64,000 bases of DNA from Buddleja alternifolia. Its lineage: Eukaryota; Streptophyta; Magnoliopsida; Lamiales; Scrophulariaceae. The translations under genes were made by a program, and so were the position numbers. The stretch is from assembly GCA_019426215.1 (NCBI GenBank), contig CM033394.1:39678423-39742422 (forward strand), read 5' to 3'. The stretch's first letter is position 1. Each line of letters starts with the position of its first letter. Below the pieces are notes generated by a model that saw nothing but the letters and a program-made list of their open reading frames with translations, was not told the origin of the DNA and did no database searches. Shown piece by piece: positions 57,001 to 64,000 of the stretch.

Positions 57001-59638
57001 TGATACGATTTCTCTCAGCTCCGAAACTTCTCTTCCTCTGTTTTACTGGTTTTGCATCTGACTTCACATTTAGACGATGGACAATGGTACTAGGATCAAT
57101 GCCAGCAAAATCTGATGGCTTCCAAGCAAATATATCTGCATTATTCCGAAGGAGCTCCACTGTTAACAGCTCCAAACTCGGGCTCATTTGTGCTCCAATA
57201 CGAGTTGTTCGCTCTGAGTCTCCGGGGAAGAGTTCTATCGTCTTATGGTCTATAGGCTCGATCTTCTGCTCTTCCTTCCGCATTCTCTTACCATGCACCT
57301 CTTTTGGTGCGGACATTTCTGAACAAGGCGTTATGATCTTCTTCCTCATAGCTGCATTCGGCTCCCTCCAGGATTTTAAGGATACGTTGTAGCACTCCTT
57401 TGCTAACTGTTGGTCTCCTGAAATTTGGCCCACGCCATGCTTTGTTGGGAACTTCATCTTTAAGTGCAAGGTAGACACTATAGCTCCGAATTTGTTCAAA
57501 CTTGGCCTTCCTAAGATGGCATTATACGCAAAAGGGGTGTCTACTACCAGATACTTGATCAACATCGTCTTTCTCCCGGGCTCTTCCCCAAAAGACGTGG
57601 GCAGGTCTATGGTTCCCACGGGCATGACCTCCGTTCCACCAAATCCTCTAAGTGGAGTACTAACAGGTTGTATATTAGCCAGGTCTAGTTCCATTTTCTT
57701 CAAAGTTCTCATGAACAATATGTCTGCCGAACTCCCGTTGTCTACTAGTATCTTTCGTACAGAGAAGTTAGCTATTTCCACTTCTATCACCATAGGGTCA
57801 TCATGTGGGGTCATTATTCCTTTTAGATCTTCGTCGTCAAAGGTTATTATGGTATCACTCTTAACGATTGTCCATAAATCATGGTGAGCTCTAAGAGGGG
57901 AAGCCCCCTCCCTAGCATACCTCTTTCTTGCTTTACCCGAGTCTCCTCCGCTGACTCCTCCTGCTATCATATTAATGACCACCTTCCTGGCTCCCGAATT
58001 TCCCTCTGGTTTTTGGTCATTGGGTCTCTGAGGTCTCTTGCCCACTTCTTTTTCTCGATTTTGAAATCTATCCCTGCTTCTTGACCTGCTACGACCCCTA
58101 TCCTGGTTGTTCTTTTGGTTGGCTCCCTCTGGTTCTCTCGATCTTTCTAGAAACTCCTTCAAAAATCCTTGCTTTATCAACCTTTCAATCTCATCTTTCA
58201 ATTGGTAACACTCCTCGGTGTCATGTCCCTTATCCTTGTGAAAACGACAATACTTGCGCGACGCTTTTCGCCCAGCAGACTCCTTCATCCTCCTAGGCCA
58301 TTGCAAGAGGTTAGAATTCTCAATGCTCATGAGCGTTTGTGCTCTAGAAATCGTCAATGGAGTGTATTCCGAGTATCTTCTGAATGGTGACCTCTTTCGC
58401 TCCTTCCCCTGAATCTGCCCTCTCCTGTCATCTTTTCGCTCCTTATCAAGACGATGAGTTGTTGGGGGATGACTTCCATACCATTCTGCGCCTTTCATTG
58501 CATTCATTTCCTCTTCTTGAACGTACTGTTGAGCCATTGCCATTAGATCTTCCAAGTCATAAGGTGCTTGCCGAGCTAAGGCCGATGCGAAGAGTCCTAC
58601 TTTTAAACCTAGCATCAAAATGCTTACAACGAGGTCAATGCCAAGATCTTGGACGTCAATCATCTCATTATTAAACCGATCCATGAAGATCCTCAGAGGT
58701 TCGTCCTCTCTTTGCCTTATTCCTAACAAATGCGCTGCCGACTTTTTTGCTTTTCTCTTGCTAGCAAAGTGATATAAAAACTTCATAGTGAGCGACTCAT
58801 AAGATATTACACTTCCTGGGACTAAAGAAATGAACCACTCTTGAGCTCGGCCCTGCAAGGTTGTGATGAAAACTCTAGCTTTGATTGGATCCGTCTGACC
58901 GTGCAACTCCATTATGTGATTGAAGGCTATAACATGCTCCTCCGGGTCTTTACTTCCATCGTAACGAGGTAGGTCCGGAATTCTGAAATTATGCGACACG
59001 GTCTCATTCAAAATGCAATCGTGAAAAAGGGACCTCTTCTTCGTGGGAACCTGTCCGGCAATGTTGTGACGCTCAAAATTTCTTCTCATCTTCTCTACTG
59101 GTTCTGGGGATCGATTCGAGACTGGATGGTGGTAGCTAGGACCTCTTTGCCTTCTCAGTTTTTCTCTCTCCCCAACGAAGGATGGTGGGGGTCAGCTCTC
59201 AGCCTCATCGGACCAATCGCTACTTCGCATCCCCTGGCATCCTCGGGGAACTCCTCGTGGCGGAGCAGGATAGAACTCTTCCTCATCTTGGAAATCTTCA
59301 TCCTCCTCATCCTCCGTGCACTCCTCTGTGAATAATTGTCGTGGCAGGGGCATAGAACCCTTAGGGGTGGTCCTAGCACGGGGTCTCCTTGGCTCTCCTT
59401 CTCTGGGATGAGCTTCCGGTGTCCTGCTCTTTGATAAGAGCTCTCTTCCCCAATCATCCATCATTTTCTTCAGTTCTGCCATTGTCATCTGGATCATGGG
59501 CTCCCTTGATGGTCCTCCCCTCTCCAGATTCTGCGGGGTCACACCCGAGCGAAACACATGGTCTCCTTCCTCTGGAGCTCTTACAGGCGTTGTCTCTCCA
59601 CTACCTTCTCCATCTTCCACTATGACCTCGTCGACCAT
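54053..59638 (-). CDS. Tat-lineage gag-pol polyprotein, one in-frame TGA
   Basis: The frame opens at ATG 59636-59638 and closes at 54053, about 1,860 codons, with a single TGA at 59192-59194. The part after the TGA has 1,678 residues from the first ATG (59089). Numbered from that ATG, gag lies at about 30-170 (PRYDGSKDPEEH, LQGRAQEWF) and a CCHC-like knuckle at about 281-297 (CRFHKDKGHDTEEC). Protease lies at about 446 (LVDNGSSADILF), reverse transcriptase with YVDD at about 833 and RNase H at about 980. A second RNase H follows at about 1110 (HVDGSSINKSGGVGI, NNEAEYEAL). Integrase has an HHCC finger at about 1330 and catalytic Asp, Asp, Glu at about 1400 (WGIDILG), 1460 (SDNGTQF) and 1500 (NGQTEVSN). 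All catalytic motifs are present. The TGA may be a recent mutation or a readthrough site. Confidence 0.92.
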
Positions 59639-59665
59639 GGTAACTCTACCCTTGATTTCAGGACT

Positions 59666-59683
59666 TTCCCACAGACGGCGCCA
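59666..59683 (-). other. Primer-binding site of the Tat-lineage element
   Basis: On the minus strand TGGCGCCGTCTGTGGGAA lies two bases inside the 5' LTR and begins with the TGG expected opposite a tRNA CCA end. The tRNA was not identified with certainty. Confidence 0.75.
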
Positions 59684-59685
59684 AA

Positions 59686-60142
59686 TGATCCGGGTCTTTT
59701 TTACTGACGATGGAAATCTACTGAGGTCTCGCCTTAGTAGAGCTCCAAATCTCCCGACTCTCTCCTGAAATCACAAAGTTATAAGTCAAACCGGGATCTC
59801 TCCCGGCGATGACCCTCCGACGATCAAGTCAGTCACGAGGAACTAATAACAAACAGTTACTAGATGAAATATTGAATAGTCCTCCCTTGGCAAAGGTAAA
59901 ATAATGCTGTATTTATAGAGATTGTGGGTTGTACGGATCTGACATAAAGTGCTTTTTGGAGAGTCTTCTGGACCATCCACGTGTCTTGATCACACGGTTG
60001 GGGTTGTATTTCTGGCGGGTCTGGTCAAACTGAAGGGGATCCGCACTACAGTGCACACGGGCCTTTGGTTTTTTGGTAATAAACTGGAACACATGGGCCT
60101 TTTTCATCCTTTATTAATTATGGAGAAAAGTACTCCATATCA
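59686..60142 (-). repeat. 5' LTR of the Tat-lineage element
   Basis: Same length as 49749-50205. Differences seen: AATAATGC for AATAGTGC, GGTCTGG for GGTCGGG, and CCGCACT for CCGCGCT. Minus-strand TATAAATA is at 59910-59917. Confidence 0.94.
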
Positions 60143-60406
60143 AGTATGTAAATATATATGTACATTTTTATTTATGGAGATTATATACGTACTTATATCT
60201 ATAAAGATACATGTCAACTTGCTATATTAGTTAGTTGTTTAATTAACAATATGCCAAATTAGCACAGAGTTGGTGTTAATATTCTGATGAGAAACCGCGC
60301 CCATGACAACATAATTCAATTTAAAAGTAGGTTAATTGTGGCTTTGGATCTTGATCTAATCCAACTCCACCACCCCACAACCTAGGTTAAATCAACATCT
60401 CCGCCA

Positions 60407-61400
60407 ATGAGCCGCTTCATTTCCCTCTCCCGCGCCGCCGTTCGCCGCCTCTCAGCTGCCTCAACCCCAGCCTTTCTTCTCCACCAATCCAAACGCCACC
60501 ACCTTCTCCCTCAATCACAACCCTCTCTTCCTCCGCCACAACGCCATTTTTTCTCTCCCTGCGATAAACACTTTTGCACTGCCGCCGCCGAGAGGATCAG
60601 CTCCACCAATCCATCGGCCGTCCCAGTTTTCGTCGCCTCATTTGTCTGCTGCCAATTTTGGGTCTTATCGTACTTGTTTAAAAGCTTCGGATCCCACGCC
60701 GAACACCTCGAAGACATTGTTATCATACTCCTCCACATCAAACATCTAATCGAGAAGCGTCTTTCACAACGTATGTTATAATATGTCTTAAAATCCTAGG
60801 CTCAAATTTAACTGACTTGTGATTTTACGCTATAGTCGAAATTAAAAAGTGGTTTTTTTTAAAAAAAAATTGCATAATTGTTTGGTGTCAATATGTCACA
60901 TCATTACTTTCGACTTAGCGTGTTTTTTCAAGAAGTTGTTAATTAATAATTTAAGATGTATGAAGTAATTTGCTTAGCCGATTTTTTCAATTTCATTGAT
61001 TTACATATGAAACTTAATTGTGAGTACATCAACCTAAGGCAGGGTTGTGAGTTCTTGAGCTTTCTTATTGGTTATTAAATTTTGCAGCTTGTTACATGAC
61101 TTCAATAAATATATAGGATAAATTAGGTGATCTATTTAACTAGGAATGATTTAATAAAATTCTGAAGCTCATTTTCATGTTACAGAACGTTTACAGGTTC
61201 TGTTTCTGATGTGTGGAACAGTGGTGAGCTTGATGTTTCCAGTGGTACAAGCCATTTTAATCGCTGTAGAAGAAATCTTGCCAGATAGCACGATAATTTG
61301 CCGCCTGATAATAGCTGGAGGTGTGATGGCAGGTTTACTAGTAAAGTTTTTCTGGGCTAGATTAATTTCTAACCGGGCTATTCATTCGTGGCTGCCATAG
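60407..61400 (+). CDS. Probable mitochondrial membrane protein, two exons, unknown family
   Basis: Exon 1 is 60407-60770 and exon 2 is 61186-61400. Donor CAAC|GTATGTT and acceptor TTACAG|AACG join in frame to about 192 residues. The N-terminus MSRFISLSRAAVRRLSAAS is rich in Arg and Ser and has no acids, typical of a mitochondrial presequence; plastid targeting is an alternative. Three hydrophobic segments follow: VPVFVASFVCCQFWVLSYLF (about residues 73-92), VLFLMCGTVVSLMFPVVQAIL (about 126-146) and IIAGGVMAGLLVKFFW (about 163-178). Between the first two lies a conserved-looking soluble part, SHAEHLEDIVIILLHIKHLI. No catalytic motif is seen and no family is recognised. Confidence 0.75.
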
Positions 61401-61522
61401 ATTAAATATATATATGAATTGATTGAGATGTAAAGTGTATTTATAGGTATTTGGTTTACTTTTCATTTAAATGCTATTAGTCTGGCTAGGTCTCTAAATT
61501 TTCCTTTGAGGGTCATGAGTAA

Positions 61523-62191
61523 GGGTGGGCATTTAGTTCGGGTTTTTGGGATCCCAAACCGATCTGATCCGATTTGGGTTCAGTTTAATCGGATCGGGTA
61601 TATCTGGTAAATATTGGGTTTTGTTATACCGAACACGAACACCATTATGCGATTTTGATATCGGGTACGAGTTTTAAGTTTGTTCGGGTACTGGAGATAC
61701 TCGGAAAATAATAATAATTAAAAGTTTAATTAGTCAAATGGTCAATACAATAAAATAGTAATAAATTTGTGCTTCGACTTTCCTTGTATTTTGATTGTAT
61801 AAATTTTATTGTATACGAAAGTGAGTAAATGACATAGAAGTAGAGCCGATCCAAAAAAATTTAGCACAATAAAATTAAAAAAATAAAGTTCAAAGAGACC
61901 TATTTTTCGGGCCAAAAAACAGAGGCAAAAACCCAGCTGAAAAAGAGAGGCAATTGTTGCCTCTGTTTTTCAATTTCAGCGCACCTTTTTAGAGGCCCAA
62001 AAATTTCAGCCCAATTTTTTTTTTTAATAATGTCAGACACCTGAACCCAATCCAATCGGGTATTCGGACTCGATATATACCCCAAACCAATTAAACCGAG
62101 TAAATCAGTTCGGAATTGGGTAGTTACATTTACTAATCGAAACCCGAAATCAATTAACCCGAACTCAACAGCCCGAACCGAAAGCACACCC
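61523..62191. mobile_element. hAT-like MITE, about 670 bp
   Basis: Ends GGGTGGGCATTTAGTTCGGG and, inverted, GGGTGTGCTTTCGGTTCGGG. Subterminal GGGTATT/TCGGGTA and CCGAAC motifs occur near both ends. The flanks ATGAGTAA and ATATGAAA are only a weak duplication. Confidence 0.6.
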
Positions 62192-63238
62192 ATATGAAAC
62201 TCGCCTTAATGTGGGTGTATTATGTACTAGTGGCATTATCTTATAATGCATTGAGCCCTCTGCGTTAATGGCCCATTGAATGCGAGTTGTATCCAAACTC
62301 CTGTGTGGGATAGAATTTTTCCTCACGTGACAAGTGTAACATACTCTTCTTAGGAAATATACTTGGGTATGACCAAATCGGATCCGGGTTAGAATTTTCC
62401 CTCATGTGTATATAACTTTTTACACAAAAAGGTGGGTGTCAAATTTCGATACATCAGGAGGAAGAGAGGGAAGGGTCCTTTCCAAATTGCAATACCTCGG
62501 AAAGGTGGACACAAATAACTCTTTCAATTACCACCTTTTGCCAAAAATACAATTTAAGGGTGTATTATGCCAAAAGGTGGCAATTTGAGGGTGCAATTCA
62601 CCAAAATATTTAGAGATCGACGTCTTTACCCTCCAAAAAATGAGTGAATTCATTTTTATGGGTGAGTTAGATGCTTGAGGGTGCAAAGTGCTAAACTGCA
62701 CGCAATTTAATGGTGCAAAGTGCCAAAAATTGAATTTAAGGGTGCATTGTGCCAAAAGGTGGTAATTGAATGGTGCAATGTGCCAAAAGCCCTCTTTTTT
62801 TCCCACATGATATATGAAATAAGGGGAATTATTTGCCTTCAGTATTGATTTTGAGCATTCACTCTCCTCACGTATTAACTTTTGGCAAAAACCTCCTCCC
62901 CATTATTATCTAATCAAAATGTTCATTAAAAAATATATATTTTAAGACCGCATTACCCTAGTTCTTACGTTAAATTATTATAAAGAAAAAAATAACTTTA
63001 AACAATAGAGTGATATATCATTGTGTATTTTATTTTAACTTTTGAAAAGCAAATATGGAGCCGATACTAAACGTAAAGAGTTGTTCAATGATATAAACGA
63101 GCATAATTAATCTTTATAAATAAAAGGAATTATAATTTTTATAATTATAATTAAATGGTTGAAAAATATTCAAATGCATAATATTAAGTTGTTTCGTCAT
63201 ATTAATATTAGTGTATATATGTGTGTATATATATATAT
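62192..63238. other. Spacer with short interspersed repeats
   Basis: At about 62515-62790 the phrases TTTAAGGGTGCA and GTGCCAAAA recur five or more times. CAATTACCACCTTTTGCC (62525-62542) is mirrored by TGCCAAAAGGTGGTAATTG (62751-62769), suggesting a MITE. The rest shows nothing recognisable. Confidence 0.45.
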
Positions 63239-63565
63239 AAAATGTTATAGATGGTAAATTTTAACCAAAGACTTGTTAACCTAGTGATATCAGCTTCCAC
63301 TTTTATGTAGGAAGTCCTGGGTTCAATTACAGGCTATATAAAATGTTATAGATGGTAAATTATAACCAAATGTTTGTTAGCCCAGTGATATCAGTTTCCA
63401 CTTCTATGTGGGAAGTCTTGGGTTTAATTACAGACTGTTACAAGTCTAATTTTTCTCTCCTTATTTGGAGTTTTATAGGGTTTTTATGGCCCATGATTAA
63501 ATCTATCAGCTTGGATTTGTCGGGTCAGGATATCCCTTTCGTCTAGAATTTGTTTTTAAAAAAAG
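63239..63565 (+). mobile_element. SINE with a tandemly duplicated head
   Basis: Two head copies (63239-63339 and 63340-63440) each hold an A-box-like stretch (TAGCCCAGTGATATCAG in copy 2) and a B box (GGTTCAATTAC at 63320-63330; GGTTTAATTAC in copy 2). A body follows (GGATTTGTCGGGTCAGG, CCCTTTCGTCTAGAA) and a short tail TTTTTAAAAAAAG near 63552. Confidence 0.7.
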
Positions 63566-63699
63566 ATGGTAAGTCCCAATTTTTTTTCTTTCACACAGTT
63601 GTGTTTTTAAAGGTTCTGCCTTTAAATTCTGAAAAAAATAAAATGACATATAAAGAAATATGTATTTTTATAACGTAAAACAATAAGAATATATTAACT

Positions 63700-63880
63700 A
63701 ATCAAAAGGTCCGCAGCCAAAGCATGTGCAACAAAGTTCGGAAGATCGAGAACAGACTTCCGATTCTCCCCCTTATTCTGTGCTAAAGAGTGTGCCACAC
63801 GGTTACCCGAATGATATATGTGTTTACAGTCAAACCTCAGGTCATGTTCAAAAAATTGGATGGTTCGCGGTTAGGGGACA
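63700..63880 (-). pseudogene. LINE RNase H C-terminal fragment
   Basis: The minus-strand translation reads IYHSGNRVAHSLAQNKGENRK, the conserved end of plant LINE RNase H domains (R-x-x-N-x-x-A-H-x-L-A). It is short and has no neighbouring LINE sequence. Confidence 0.65.
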
Positions 63881-64000
63881 ATTACATTTTAAGACTTGAA
63901 ATTATTTGAGAAACATAAACATAACAAAAAATTTCATAAATAATTCTTTATATGATGAATTTTTTTATTATGTATTAGGTTGGGGTGTTTTAGTATATTT
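63881..64000. other. AT-rich right edge
   Basis: Nothing recognised. Confidence 0.4.

Larger units (their letters stand above)
49749..60142 (-). mobile_element. Young Tat-lineage Ty3/gypsy element with antisense gene, 10.4 kb
   Basis: 457-bp LTRs (49749-50205 and 59686-60142) differ at about three positions by eye. A perfect 5-bp duplication AGTAT flanks the element (49744-49748, 60143-60147). Minus-strand order is: 5' LTR, primer-binding site, gag, protease, reverse transcriptase, RNase H, second RNase H, integrase. A convergent plus-strand gene (50717-53229) then follows before the purine tract and 3' LTR. The second RNase H and an antisense ORF are features described for the Tat lineage (Retand/Ogre relatives). 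Confidence 0.94.

Noticed and set aside
54277..58674. Many plus-strand open frames of 70-170 codons
   Set aside because: Antisense shadows of the Tat gag-pol frame; unlike 50717-53229 they lack introns, a promoter and domains.

Overview
The window is nuclear DNA from a flowering plant, most likely a eudicot. The signs are AT-rich spacers, GT-AG introns, plastid and mitochondrial targeting sequences, and dense plant transposons: Athila, Tat and Copia LTR elements, hAT, PIF/Harbinger and Mutator-like elements, SINEs and an L1-type LINE. The species cannot be named from the sequence.

Four host genes are supported. A small five-exon J-domain co-chaperone lies on the minus strand at 462-3142. An intronless secreted or membrane SMP-30/strictosidine-synthase-like beta-propeller lies on the plus strand at 41946-43016. 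It converges with a two-exon gene for a Tat-type thylakoid-lumen protein on the minus strand (43755-46403). A two-exon gene for a probable mitochondrial membrane protein lies on the plus strand at 60407-61400. A possible last exon of a fifth gene sits at the left edge (1-66).

3.7-9.5 kb is non-coding and full of MITE-like inverted repeats and microsatellites. 9.7-35.0 kb is one nested transposon cluster. A plus-strand LINE that has lost its reverse transcriptase is cut by three insertions: a 961-bp hAT-type element with an 8-bp duplication, a 6.8-kb Athila-type element with only gag and protease, and a 14.7-kb Copia-type element with only gag. The Copia element is itself cut by a 4.3-kb, almost complete hAT transposon inside gag and by a 1.1-kb hAT-like element in its 5' LTR. 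All five insertions can be bounded by target-site duplications.

36.0-39.2 kb is a young Copia element whose integrase is deleted. 49.7-60.1 kb is a young Tat-lineage Ty3/gypsy element with a long gag-pol frame and, convergent to it, a spliced antisense gene with its own TATA box. This antisense gene is the most unusual coding content here. The right end holds a hAT-like MITE, a SINE with a duplicated head and a LINE RNase H fragment.

The host genes do not form a pathway. No operons, CRISPR arrays or bacterial features were seen.
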